A stretch of DNA of 64,000 bases from Bradyrhizobium diazoefficiens (lineage in GTDB: Bacteria; Pseudomonadota; Alphaproteobacteria; Rhizobiales; Xanthobacteraceae), in assembly GCF_018129965.1 (NCBI RefSeq), contig NZ_JAFCKW010000031.1, positions 1 to 64,000 of the forward strand, read 5' to 3'. The notes beneath the pieces are model-generated. The model ran no database searches. It was not told the DNA's origin and saw only the letters and a list, made by a program, of their open reading frames with translations. Every line of letters begins with the position of its first letter. The first letter of the stretch is position 1. Both the position numbers and the translations under genes were made by a program. Of this stretch, positions 25,293-33,401 are shown piece after piece.

Positions 25293-27107
25293 TCACCCCG
25301 CGGCTTCCGCCATGAATTTCCGCCAGCCTCCATACGCCGTGATGTCGCGCGCCTCGCCCAGCACCTCCGGCTCGACGAGAAACCCCTTCACGCTGCGGCC
25401 ATCTGCGAGGCGCACCGTCCCGATCGCCATCGGCGCGGGGATCGCGTTGACGAACTTGCCGAAGGCGGACGCGGACAGCGACCAGATCTCCAGCTCGATC
25501 GATGCGCCCTTGCCGGCTTCGACGCGCAGCAGGCCCGGCTTCGGCGGCGTGGTCTGGAGCGCGTAAAGTTTGTAATCCGGCGCTGTCTTCGTTACCTCGA
25601 TCAGCCTTCCGTTCAGCGCCGTCAATTCGCCGTTCAGCGCCATGCCAGACAGATGCGCGCCGACCACGGCGATCGGAATCTCGTCGCCGCCATGGGCCGC
25701 AAGCGGCGCGAGCGGTGCCTGCGCCACGCCCTTCGCTCCGACGGTCAGTTTCGTATCCGCATGGAACACACGCCCGATGCTCGCGAGCAGCGCATCGCGT
25801 CCCGCCGGCGCCAGCAGCGTGATGCCGAACGGAATGCCGTCGCCGCGCATCGCGGCCGGCACCGCGAGGCCGCAGAGGTCGAGCAGGTTGACGAAATTGG
25901 TGTAGGTGCCGAGCCGGCTGTTGAGCTCGATCGGATTGGCGAGCACCTGCGCGGTCGTATAGGCCGTCGGCGCGGTCGGCAGCACCAGCGCGTCGATATT
26001 GGCAAAAGTCCGCTCGGCGATCCTGCGCAGGCCCTGCAGGCGATAGAGCGCCGAGAAGGTGTCCGCTGCCGTGAGCCTCGCTCCGGCCGCGGTGATCTCG
26101 CGCGTGACCGGATGGATCGTATCGGGCGCCGACGCCAGCAAATCCTTGATCACGAGATAGCGCTCGGCGACCCACGGCCCTTCATAGAGCAGCCGGGCCG
26201 TCTCGTAGAACGGCTCGAGGTCGAATTCGATCAGTTCGGCGCCGAGCGCAGTCCAGCGCTTCAAGGCATCGCCGTAAGCGGTCTCCGCCTTCTTGTCGCC
26301 GAAGAAGATCAGCTGGCCGTTGCGCGGCACGCCGAGGCGCAGGTTCGCGGGGAGCGGCGTGAGAGCGCCGAGCGGCCTGTCGCGCGAGAACGGATCGGCC
26401 TGGTCGGGCCCTGACATCACGGACAGCGCGAGCGCGGCATCGTCCACGGTCAGCGCGAACACCGAGATGCAGTCGAGCGTGCGGCACGCCGGCACGAGGC
26501 CGGCGGTCGAGATCATGCCGAGACTCGGCTTCAGCCCGACGATGTTGTTGAGCATGGCCGGCACGCGGCCGCTGCCGGCGGTGTCTGTCCCCAGCGACAA
26601 CGGCACCAGGCCGGCGCCGACGGCGGTCGCGGATCCCGAGCTTGAGCCGCCGGGAATCAGATCCTCGCGGATCGAATTCCTGGGGGTGCCGTAGGGCGAG
26701 CGCACGCCGACGAGGCCTGTCGCGAACTGGTCGAGATTGGTCTTGCCGATGACGATCGCACCGGCCGCGCGCAGGCGCTCCACCGCGGTCGAGTCATGTG
26801 TCGGCGTATACGAAAAGGCCGGGCAGGCGGCCGTGGTCGGAAATCCGAGCGCGTCGATATTGTCCTTCACGGCAACAGGCACGCCATAGAGCGGCAGGCT
26901 GGCGGGATCCCTTGCGGCCAGCTTCTCGGCCTCCGCGATCGCGTCTTTCTCGTCGCGCAGGCTGATGAAGACGGCGGGATCGTTGTGGTCGCGGATGCGC
27001 TGATAGGTCCGCGCGATCGTCTGCGCCGGCGTGACCGTGCCCGCGCGATGCGCGGCCACGATCGCGGAGATCGTCTCAGGCTGCTCAGCCTCCATATCAA
27101 CCTTCAT
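25293..27107 (-). CDS. atzF: Allophanate hydrolase (AtzF family)
   Basis: A 604-aa two-domain enzyme. The N-terminal amidase domain (about residues 10-440) has K81 (GVPVAVKDNID), S155 (PGGSSSGSA) and S179 (TDTAGSGRVP). The C-terminal AtzF-type domain (about 470-600) includes NGRLIEVTKTAPDYKLYAL and ITAYGGWRKFMAEAAG. The enzyme hydrolyses allophanate, releasing ammonia and CO2, the last step of cyanuric acid or urea-carboxylase routes. No urea carboxylase lies beside it; instead it converges with AtzG/E/H-like genes. A sigma-54 promoter match lies about 40 bases upstream of the start. Confidence 0.9.
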   Translation of the reverse strand: MKVDMEAEQPETISAIVAAHRAGTVTPAQTIARTYQRIRDHNDPAVFISLRDEKDAIAEAEKLAARDPASLPLYGVPVAVKDNIDALGFPTTAACPAFSYTPTHDSTAVERLRAAGAIVIGKTNLDQFATGLVGVRSPYGTPRNSIREDLIPGGSSSGSATAVGAGLVPLSLGTDTAGSGRVPAMLNNIVGLKPSLGMISTAGLVPACRTLDCISVFALTVDDAALALSVMSGPDQADPFSRDRPLGALTPLPANLRLGVPRNGQLIFFGDKKAETAYGDALKRWTALGAELIEFDLEPFYETARLLYEGPWVAERYLVIKDLLASAPDTIHPVTREITAAGARLTAADTFSALYRLQGLRRIAERTFANIDALVLPTAPTAYTTAQVLANPIELNSRLGTYTNFVNLLDLCGLAVPAAMRGDGIPFGITLLAPAGRDALLASIGRVFHADTKLTVGAKGVAQAPLAPLAAHGGDEIPIAVVGAHLSGMALNGELTALNGRLIEVTKTAPDYKLYALQTTPPKPGLLRVEAGKGASIELEIWSLSASAFGKFVNAIPAPMAIGTVRLADGRSVKGFLVEPEVLGEARDITAYGGWRKFMAEAAG

Positions 27108-27143
27108 GGCAACAAAACTCCGGCAACTGCTTCAGCCGGATTG

Positions 27144-27161
27144 AAGCAAGCGATGTGCCAT
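27144..27161 (-). promoter_or_regulatory. Sigma-54 (RpoN) promoter candidate for the allophanate hydrolase gene
   Basis: On the minus strand ATGGCACATCGCTTGCTT matches TGGCAC-N5-TTGCT, with GG and GC ten bases apart. It precedes the allophanate hydrolase ATG by about 37 bases and mirrors the promoter of the transporter operon. Confidence 0.75.
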
Positions 27162-27258
27162 TGTGTACAGAATCCGGGCACGATGACCGTTGCGGATATT
27201 ATCGCGAGATCAGTGGTTTGGGGCATTTTCTGATGACTGGGCTGGGTGGCATCCCAGC

Positions 27259-27292
27259 GCCCCGTTACGGGCATCTGCACAAAACGTGGGCA
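27259..27292. promoter_or_regulatory. Tandem palindromes, possible NtrC-type enhancer sites
   Basis: CCCGTTACGGG (27261-27271) and TGCACAAAACGTGGGCA (27276-27292) are adjacent dyads resembling TGCACC-N5-GGTGCA. They sit 100-150 bases upstream of the -24 element at 27144-27161, the usual NtrC distance. The match to consensus is partial. The rest of 27108-27299 holds no gene. Confidence 0.35.
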
Positions 27293-27299
27293 GGGCAGG

Positions 27300-27806
27300 T
27301 CAGGTGAAGCCGGCGAGGATCTCCAGCAGCCGCTCCCGGTTCTCCTTGCCGATCTTCGCCTCCACATGCCGCTCGTGCTCGGCGGCGAGCGTCTTGAACT
27401 TCGCCAGCGCCGTCTCGCCCGGCGCGGTGAGATGCAGCGCGTGGGAGCGCCGGTCCGTCTTCGACTTGATCCGCCTGACGAGCTTGCGCTGCTCGAGGCT
27501 GTCGAGCAGATGCACCAGCCGGGCGCGCTCGATGCCGAGGCGTTTTGCGACCGCCATCTGCGAGAGCCCGGGATTGGCGCCGATCACCGTCAGCACCGAA
27601 TATTGCGTTGGCCGGATATCGACCGCGCCCAGCGTCTTGATGAAGTCCTGGAAGATCCAGATCTGGAAACGACGCACCGCGTAACCGGCGTGCCCGACCA
27701 GCGCATCGAGGCCGATCTCGTCCGGATCGTGTGGCCGCGCCGCGCCAGTGTCGGCGCGCTTGCGCGGGGACGGGTGGCGCTCGGCTCGGGTTGCACTGGT
27801 TGTCAC
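27300..27806 (-). CDS. MarR-family regulator, divergent from the feruloyl-CoA-synthase-like gene
   Basis: A 168-aa MarR regulator. The winged helix includes PTQYSVLTVIGANPGLSQM, VAKRLGIERARLVHLLDSLEQ and a wing KSKTDRRSHALHLT. Start is GTG at 27806, with AGGAG seven bases upstream; longer frames run into the divergent promoter. It faces the aryl-CoA ligase gene across 148 bases that contain a perfect palindrome, so it is the likely local repressor, released by an aryl-CoA as described for FerC/HcaR/CouR-type regulators. That ligand is inferred. Confidence 0.88.
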   Translation of the reverse strand: MTTSATRAERHPSPRKRADTGAARPHDPDEIGLDALVGHAGYAVRRFQIWIFQDFIKTLGAVDIRPTQYSVLTVIGANPGLSQMAVAKRLGIERARLVHLLDSLEQRKLVRRIKSKTDRRSHALHLTAPGETALAKFKTLAAEHERHVEAKIGKENRERLLEILAGFT

Positions 27807-27856
27807 ATCATATCTCCTGCCACGCCACACTAGCGCGCCGCCCCGCGGGGCGAAAG

Positions 27857-27877
27857 ATTGTTGTTGACGACAACAAT
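27857..27877. promoter_or_regulatory. MarR operator candidate
   Basis: ATTGTTGT and ACAACAAT form perfect 8-bp arms around TGACG, a 21-bp dyad between the divergent marR and aryl-CoA ligase genes. Its symmetry and place fit a MarR dimer site. Confidence 0.65.
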
Positions 27878-27954
27878 TGCGTTGCCCGACATTGTGGCCA
27901 AAGCAGCCCGGACGAGGTTGCGGCCGATCCCCGATACGGCCGAGGAGGAAACAG

Positions 27955-29805
27955 ATGACGACCGCCACATGCGGCGAGGCTGCGAGCCTGTTCGCAACGC
28001 CCAGGACCATCGCCGAGCATCGCGCCGACGGCAGCATTCTTTTGCGTTCGCCCGAACCGTTGCGCGACGGCGCGCGCTGCACGGGCGACTGGCTGGAGCA
28101 ATGGGCGCGGCAGACGCCTGACAGGGTCTTCCTCGCCGAGCGCGACAGCGCCGATACGCCCTGGGCCACCATGACCTACGCCGGCGCCCTGCGGCGGGTC
28201 CGCGCGGCAGCATCCTGGATTCTCGCGAACGAGCTCAGCGCCGAGCGCCCCGTCGTCATCCTCTCCGACAACAGCATCGACCATGCGTTGCTCGCGCTCG
28301 CCGCCCAGCATGTCGGCGTTCCCTCGGCCGCGATCTCGCCGGCCTATTCGCTGATGTCGAAAGATTTCGACAAGCTCAGGAGCATGATCACGCTGCTTCA
28401 GCCGGGCGCGATCTATGTCTCCGCAACAAAGCCGTTTGCGTCGGCGCTGGCCGCGATCAAGCCGCTTCACGGTGCGCAGATCATCAGCGGCAGAGCCGGC
28501 GAGGCCGATGCGCTCGCCTTTCGCGACATTGCGGCAACGGCTGAAACGGATCATGTCGCAAAAGCCTTCGCCGAAGTGACGCCCGATACGATCGCCAAAT
28601 TCCTGTTTACGTCAGGCTCGACCGGCACGCCCAAGGCGGTCATCAACACCCAGCGCATGCTGACCTCGAGCCAGCAGGCCAAGGCGCAGACCTGGACCTT
28701 CCTCGAACGGGCCGGCGACGATCTCGTCATCCTCGACTGGCTGCCCTGGAGCCACACCTTCGGCGCCAATCACAATTTCAATCTCGTGCTGCGCAATGGC
28801 GGCTCGCTCTATATCGACGGCGGCAAGCCCGCGCCCGGCCTGTTCGCGACGTCGCTCGCCAATCTGAAAAGCGTGATGCCGACGGTCTATTTCAACGTGC
28901 CGCGCGGTTTCGACATGCTGATCGCGGCGCTGCGCAGCGACGAGGAGCTGCGCCGCCGTTTCTTCAGCGAGGTGAAATTCGCCTTCTATGCCGGCGCTGC
29001 GCTGCCGCAAAATCTCTGGGATGCGCTCGAACAGCTCTCGGTCGACATCGTCGGCCGCCCGTTGCCAATGGTCTCGGCCTGGGGCTCGACCGAGACCTCG
29101 CCGCTGGCAACCGATTGCCATTTCCTCGCCGAACGTTCGGGCAATATCGGCGTGCCGATTCCCGGCACCGAGCTCAAGCTCGTCACCTCCGGCGACAAGC
29201 TGGAGGTGCGCGTGCGCGGCCCCAACGTCACGCCCGGCTATTGGAAGGCGCCGGAGTTGACGAGGCAGGCGTTCGACGACGAGGGCTTCTATCTCATCGG
29301 CGATGCCGTGAAGCTCGCGAACCCAGGCCAGCCCGAGCGCGGCCTGTTCTTCGACGGCCGGGTCGCCGAAGACTTCAAGCTCAATTCCGGCACCTGGGTC
29401 AGCGTCGGCACGCTGCGCGTCGCCGGCATCGCCGCGCTGGCGCCGCTTGCGCAGGACATCGTCGTCGCCGGTCATGGCGGCGACGAGGTGCGCTTTCTGG
29501 TGTTCCCGAACATTGCCGCCTGCTGCGCCCATGCCGGTTTGCCCGAGACGGCCGATGTCAACGACGTGCTTTCGCATGCCAGGGTCAGGACCGCGATCGT
29601 GCAAGGCCTCGCCAGACTGAAGCAGCAGGGCGCCAATTCCTCCGGCCATGCGACGCGCGCGCTGCTGCTCGTCGAGCCGCCATCCGTCGACGGCGGCGAG
29701 ATTACCGACAAGGGCTACGTCAACCAGCGCGCGGTGCTGACACGGCGGGCGGATGCGGTGGCGCGACTGAACGATGATGCGCCGGGCGAGTGGGTCGGGT
29801 TGTAG
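27955..29805 (+). CDS. Feruloyl-CoA synthase-like acyl-CoA ligase
   Basis: A 616-aa adenylate-forming ligase. The P-loop is [15 protein letters not shown], the adenine-binding motif is [11 protein letters not shown], and the hinge region lies near [13 protein letters not shown]. Long length and the [16 protein letters not shown] segment match feruloyl-CoA synthases, which activate ferulate, p-coumarate or caffeate to CoA thioesters in the cytoplasm. Start ATG follows GAGGAGGAAACAG. It has no adjacent enoyl-CoA hydratase/aldolase; the next genes in the same direction are a P450 and a binding protein. The exact phenylpropenoid cannot be told. Confidence 0.82.
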   Translation: MTTATCGEAASLFATPRTIAEHRADGSILLRSPEPLRDGARCTGDWLEQWARQTPDRVFLAERDSADTPWATMTYAGALRRVRAAASWILANELSAERPVVILSDNSIDHALLALAAQHVGVPSAAISPAYSLMSKDFDKLRSMITLLQPGAIYVSATKPFASALAAIKPLHGAQIISGRAGEADALAFRDIAATAETDHVAKAFAEVTPDTIAKFLFTSGSTGTPKAVINTQRMLTSSQQAKAQTWTFLERAGDDLVILDWLPWSHTFGANHNFNLVLRNGGSLYIDGGKPAPGLFATSLANLKSVMPTVYFNVPRGFDMLIAALRSDEELRRRFFSEVKFAFYAGAALPQNLWDALEQLSVDIVGRPLPMVSAWGSTETSPLATDCHFLAERSGNIGVPIPGTELKLVTSGDKLEVRVRGPNVTPGYWKAPELTRQAFDDEGFYLIGDAVKLANPGQPERGLFFDGRVAEDFKLNSGTWVSVGTLRVAGIAALAPLAQDIVVAGHGGDEVRFLVFPNIAACCAHAGLPETADVNDVLSHARVRTAIVQGLARLKQQGANSSGHATRALLLVEPPSVDGGEITDKGYVNQRAVLTRRADAVARLNDDAPGEWVGL

Positions 29806-29825
29806 CGCCAGTAGCCACTCCCGTG

Positions 29826-29977
29826 CACCGCACGCAGCGCAGCACTCCCGGCGATGCGAAGCATCGTCCGGTGTGATACGTTGCTGAGCCGGGGCCCATC
29901 TGTCGTCTTGCGCGCGTAGTCGCATGGGTCCGGCTCTGCGCCGCAGCGTTTCACGCTGCAGCGCGTCCGGGACACGG
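29826..29977. repeat. Inverted-repeat intergenic element
   Basis: Contains the hairpin pair CGATGCGAAGCATCG and GCGTTTCACGCTGCAGCGC with the outer GTCCGGGACACGG end also seen at 63269-63387. It follows the stop of the feruloyl-CoA-synthase-like gene. Confidence 0.7.
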
Positions 29978-29990
29978 ACAAACACGCCGG

Positions 29991-30188
29991 CCACCCTGCC
30001 GCAACATCCTCGCATGATTCTTTTGTTGCCGAAGCAACTAATTTATGCGAACCGTTCCAGGCAAGGATGACGGCGGGGAAACCGCCGCGTCTGTCTCGGA
30101 GGAAACGATGCTCGGCAGAAGAGATGCCAAGGGCACATGCCGGCCTATGCCTGCACGTGACGGGAGATCATGCCCGGCGCGCGGCCCG
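29991..30188. other. Gap with operator-like dyad and unattached ribosome-binding site
   Basis: TTGTTGC-CGAA-GCAACTAA (about 30023-30041) resembles the MarR-type dyad upstream of the ligase gene, and GGAGGAAACG precedes an ATG at 30109. The frame from that ATG does not look like a gene and runs antisense through the second marR. It may be the promoter end of a deleted gene. Confidence 0.3.
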
Positions 30189-30695
30189 TCAGGCGTCGTT
30201 GTCGCTCGTCACCGCGCCCAGATTCTCGTGCAGCCGCCGCAGCAGGTCGATCAGCACCTCGCGCTCGTCCTTGTTCAGGCAGGACAACAGCCTCCGCTCC
30301 CGCTCGAACGCCGCGACGATCACCTTGTCATGGGTGACGCGCCCTCGTGCCGTCAGCGAGATCGAATGGGTGCGGCCGTCGTTCGGATCGGTGCGAATGG
30401 ACACCAGCCCGCGCTTCTCCAGCCCCGCGAGGGTCCGGCTCACCGGACCCTTGTCGAAACCGATGACGTGGCAGATGCGGGAGGCGGGAATACCGGGCTC
30501 GATCGCCAGCAGCGACATGATCCGCCACTCCGTGACGTTGACGCCAAACTGCTTCTGATAGAACGCGGTCGCGCTGTTCGAGAGCTTGTTGGCGATGAAG
30601 GTGATGAACGCCGGAACGTAGCGGTCGAGATCGAGCGTCGGTCCCGCCTCCATGGGCGCGGGCTTCTGGCGGGCTCTGGTCGAAGACGGCGGCAT
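30189..30695 (-). CDS. MarR-family regulator, divergent from the P450 gene
   Basis: A 168-aa MarR regulator with winged helix NVTEWRIMSLLAIEPG, RICHVIGFDKGPVSRTLAGLEKR and wing RTDPNDGRTHSISLT. It diverges from the cytochrome P450 gene across 83 bases, which contain an imperfect dyad (30715-30740). The simplest reading is control of the P450 and downstream binding-protein genes by an aromatic acid or its CoA ester. It differs in sequence from the MarR at 27300-27806. Confidence 0.88.
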   Translation of the reverse strand: MPPSSTRARQKPAPMEAGPTLDLDRYVPAFITFIANKLSNSATAFYQKQFGVNVTEWRIMSLLAIEPGIPASRICHVIGFDKGPVSRTLAGLEKRGLVSIRTDPNDGRTHSISLTARGRVTHDKVIVAAFERERRLLSCLNKDEREVLIDLLRRLHENLGAVTSDNDA

Positions 30696-30714
30696 ATCGG
30701 GTTTTTGACTCGCG

Positions 30715-30740
30715 GCTTGTTCGCAGACCTAAGAGCAAGC
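30715..30740. promoter_or_regulatory. Imperfect dyad between marR and P450 genes
   Basis: GCTTGTTC and GAGCAAGC (one mismatch) are separated by ten bases, in the only intergenic space between the divergent genes. Candidate MarR site. Confidence 0.35.
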
Positions 30741-30778
30741 GCGGCCCTTTCACAAGATCAAAATGAGGGAGGAGTTTC

Positions 30779-31987
30779 ATGAGCGCATCCGGCTCTGCGG
30801 CATCAGGCGTCCCGCATGTCGACGTCGACCCCTTCGACATGAAATTTTTTGCCGATCCCTATCCCGCGCACGAGCTGCTGCGCGAGACCGGCCCCGTCGT
30901 CTATCTCGACAAGTGGAAGCTCTATGGCGTGGCGCGCTATGCCGAGGTCCATGCCGTCCTGAACGATCCCGCGACCTTCTGCTCCAGCCGTGGCGTCGGC
31001 CTGTCCGACTTCAAGAAGGAGACGCCGTGGCGGCCGCCGAGCCTGATTCTGGAAGCCGATCCGCCCGAGCATACCCGAACCCGTGCGGTGCTGTCGAAGG
31101 TGCTGTCGCCGACCGTGATGAAGGGGCTGCGCGACCGCTTTGCCGCGGCGGCCGAACATCTGGTCGACGTGCTGCTCGATAAGCGCAGCTTCGATGCCAT
31201 CACGGATCTTGCCGAGGCCTATCCACTCTCGATCTTCCCGGATGCGCTCGGCCTGAAGCCGGAGGGGCGGGAGCATCTCATTCCCTATGCGAGCGTCGTG
31301 TTCAACGCCTTCGGGCCGCCCAATGAGCTGCGCCAGGAGGCCATCGCGCGCTCGACGCCGCATCAGGCCTACGTGACCGATCAATGCCAGCGTGACAACC
31401 TCACGCCCGGCGGCATCGGTGCCTGCATCCATGCCCATGTCGAGGAGGGCGCGATCACGGCGACCGAGGCGCCGCTGCTGGTGCGCTCGCTGCTGTCGGC
31501 CGGCCTCGACACCACCGTCAACGGCATCGGTGCCGCGGTCTATTGTCTCGCTCGTTTCCCGGAGCAATGGAAGCTTCTACGTGGCGACCTCACGCTCGCG
31601 CGCAACGCGTTCGAAGAGGCCGTGCGGTTCGAAAGCCCGGTGCAGACCTTCTTCCGCACCACCACGCGCGAGGTCGAACTGTCGGGCGCGACCATCGGCG
31701 AGGGTGAGAAGGTGCTGATGTTCCTCGCCGCGGCCAACCGCGATCCCCGCCGCTGGGACAAGCCCGACAGCTACGACATCACCCGCCGCACCTCCGGCCA
31801 TGTCGGCTACGGCTCCGGCATTCACATGTGCGTCGGTCAGCTGGTGGCCCGGCTCGAAGGCGAGACCATGCTGTCGGCGCTGGCCCGCCGTGTCGCCGGC
31901 ATCGAGATCACGGGCGAACCGAGGCGTCGCTTCAACAACACGCTGCGCGGGCTCGACAGCCTGCCGGTGACGATCATTCCGGCCTGA
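30779..31987 (+). CDS. Cytochrome P450, CYP199A-like
   Basis: A 402-aa soluble class I P450. The I-helix oxygen-activating motif is LLSAGLDTTVNG, the ExxR motif is FEEAVRFESP, and the haem-binding loop is YGSGIHMCVGQ with ligand C351. The loop has Tyr in place of the usual first Phe. Overall pattern resembles CYP199A enzymes of Rhodopseudomonas, which O-demethylate or hydroxylate para-substituted benzoates such as 4-methoxybenzoate and accept cinnamates. No ferredoxin or reductase gene is adjacent. With the aryl-CoA ligase and MarR neighbours, a lignin-monomer role is likely but inferred. Confidence 0.85.
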   Translation: MSASGSAASGVPHVDVDPFDMKFFADPYPAHELLRETGPVVYLDKWKLYGVARYAEVHAVLNDPATFCSSRGVGLSDFKKETPWRPPSLILEADPPEHTRTRAVLSKVLSPTVMKGLRDRFAAAAEHLVDVLLDKRSFDAITDLAEAYPLSIFPDALGLKPEGREHLIPYASVVFNAFGPPNELRQEAIARSTPHQAYVTDQCQRDNLTPGGIGACIHAHVEEGAITATEAPLLVRSLLSAGLDTTVNGIGAAVYCLARFPEQWKLLRGDLTLARNAFEEAVRFESPVQTFFRTTTREVELSGATIGEGEKVLMFLAAANRDPRRWDKPDSYDITRRTSGHVGYGSGIHMCVGQLVARLEGETMLSALARRVAGIEITGEPRRRFNNTLRGLDSLPVTIIPA

Positions 31988-32018
31988 CACGACAACAATC
32001 AGATAGGGGGAGGGACCA

Positions 32019-33230
32019 ATGAAGAACCTGACATGGACGCTCGTGCTGGCCGCGAGCCTGATGAGCGGCGCGGCAAGTGCGGAAATCTCCGACAACGTCG
32101 TGCGCATCGGCGTGCTCAACGACATCTCCGGCATCTTCCAGGACACCAACGGCATGGGCTCGGTCGAAGCCGCGCGCATGGCGGCCGAGGATTTCAACGG
32201 CGGCGGCAAGGGCATCAAGGTCGAGATCGTCTATGCCGACCACCAGAACAAGGCCGATGTCGGCAACGCCATCGCGCGCAAATGGCTCGACGTCGAAGGT
32301 GTCGATGCCATCGTCGACGTGCCGAATTCGGCCGTCGGTCTCTCCATCAACACGCTGCTGCGCGACAGCCGCATGACCTTCCTGGCGTCGTCGACGGCAA
32401 GTTCCGATCTCACCGGCAAGGCGTGCTCGCCCAATACCATCCAATGGGTCAACGACACCTGGGCGACCGGCAACACCACGGCCGCCGCGATGATGTCGCG
32501 CGGTGGCAAGGACTGGTATTTCCTCACGGTCGACTACGCGCTCGGCAAGGGCATCGAGGCCGAGGCGCAGAAATACATCGAGGGTCACGGCGGCAAGGTG
32601 CTGGGCTCTTCAAAGCATCCGCTCGGCACCTCCGATTTCGCCTCGTTCCTGTTGCAGGCGCAGAATTCGAAGGCGCAGGTGGTCGGTCTCGCCAACGCGG
32701 GCGGCGACACCATCAATGCGGTGAAGCAGGCGGCGGAATTCGGGGTACAGCAGAACGGGCAGAAGCTCGTCGCGTTCCTGCTCTTCATCAACGACGTCCA
32801 CGGCATGGGCATCAAGGTCGCGCAGGGCCTCCAGCTCATGGAGGCCTTCTACTGGGACATGAACGACGACACCCGCGCTTTCGCAAAACGCTTTGCCGCG
32901 CGGCCCGGTATGAACGGCAAGATGCCGAGCGGCAACCAGGCTGGCGTCTACGCTTCCACGCTCGCTTATCTCAACGCGGTCGCCGCGACCGGCAGCGACA
33001 ACGCCAGGGATGCCGTGCCCGAGATGAAGAAATTCAAGGGCAGGGACAAGCTGTTCGGCGACACCGCGATCCGCCAGGACGGCCGCGTCGTGCATCCCAT
33101 GTACCTGTTCGAGGTCAAGAAGCCGGAGGAGTCGAAATATCCGTACGATTATTACAAGCTGGTTTCGACGATCCCGGCCGACCAGGCGTTTCGCCCGCTC
33201 GCGGAAGGGGGCTGCGAGCTGGTGAAGTAA
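32019..33230 (+). CDS. LIV-type ABC transporter substrate-binding protein (probable aromatic-acid binder)
   Basis: A 403-aa periplasmic binding protein (signal peptide about residues 1-21, ending ASAEIS). The fold is Peripla_BP_6: NVVRIGVLNDISGIFQDTNG, GVDAIVDVPNSAVGLSI and WYFLTVDYALGKG are typical. It follows the P450 gene by 31 bases on the same strand with a strong ribosome-binding site, so they may be one unit. Related proteins in Rhodopseudomonas and Bradyrhizobium bind benzoate or p-coumarate-type acids, which would suit the neighbours. No permease follows it; livHMGF genes lie about 7 kb further on. Confidence 0.83.
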   Translation: MKNLTWTLVLAASLMSGAASAEISDNVVRIGVLNDISGIFQDTNGMGSVEAARMAAEDFNGGGKGIKVEIVYADHQNKADVGNAIARKWLDVEGVDAIVDVPNSAVGLSINTLLRDSRMTFLASSTASSDLTGKACSPNTIQWVNDTWATGNTTAAAMMSRGGKDWYFLTVDYALGKGIEAEAQKYIEGHGGKVLGSSKHPLGTSDFASFLLQAQNSKAQVVGLANAGGDTINAVKQAAEFGVQQNGQKLVAFLLFINDVHGMGIKVAQGLQLMEAFYWDMNDDTRAFAKRFAARPGMNGKMPSGNQAGVYASTLAYLNAVAATGSDNARDAVPEMKKFKGRDKLFGDTAIRQDGRVVHPMYLFEVKKPEESKYPYDYYKLVSTIPADQAFRPLAEGGCELVK

Positions 33231-33255
33231 AGATGTCGCAGCGAGCGCTGCTGTA

Positions 33256-33396
33256 CCCTCGCCCCTTGTGGGAGAGGGTGGCTTCGCGATAGCGAAGCCG
33301 GGGTGAGGAGTTCTCTCCTCAAGGAGGGTCTCGCGAGACGAAAGAACCCCTCATACGGCACTTCGCGCCACCTTCTCCCGCAAGGGAGAAGGGAAG
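33256..33396. repeat. Inverted-repeat intergenic element
   Basis: Arms CCCCTTGTGGGAGAGGGTGG and CACCTTCTCCCGCAAGGGAG surround a TCGCGATAGCGAAGCCGGGG hairpin. It separates the convergent binding-protein and oxidoreductase genes. Confidence 0.8.
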
Positions 33397-33401
33397 AAAA
33401 C

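Noticed and set aside
30067-30558. Open frame starting after a good ribosome-binding site between the ligase and second MarR genes
   Set aside because: It runs antisense into the MarR gene and its peptide is Arg/Ser-rich without pattern; kept only as a possible deletion scar.
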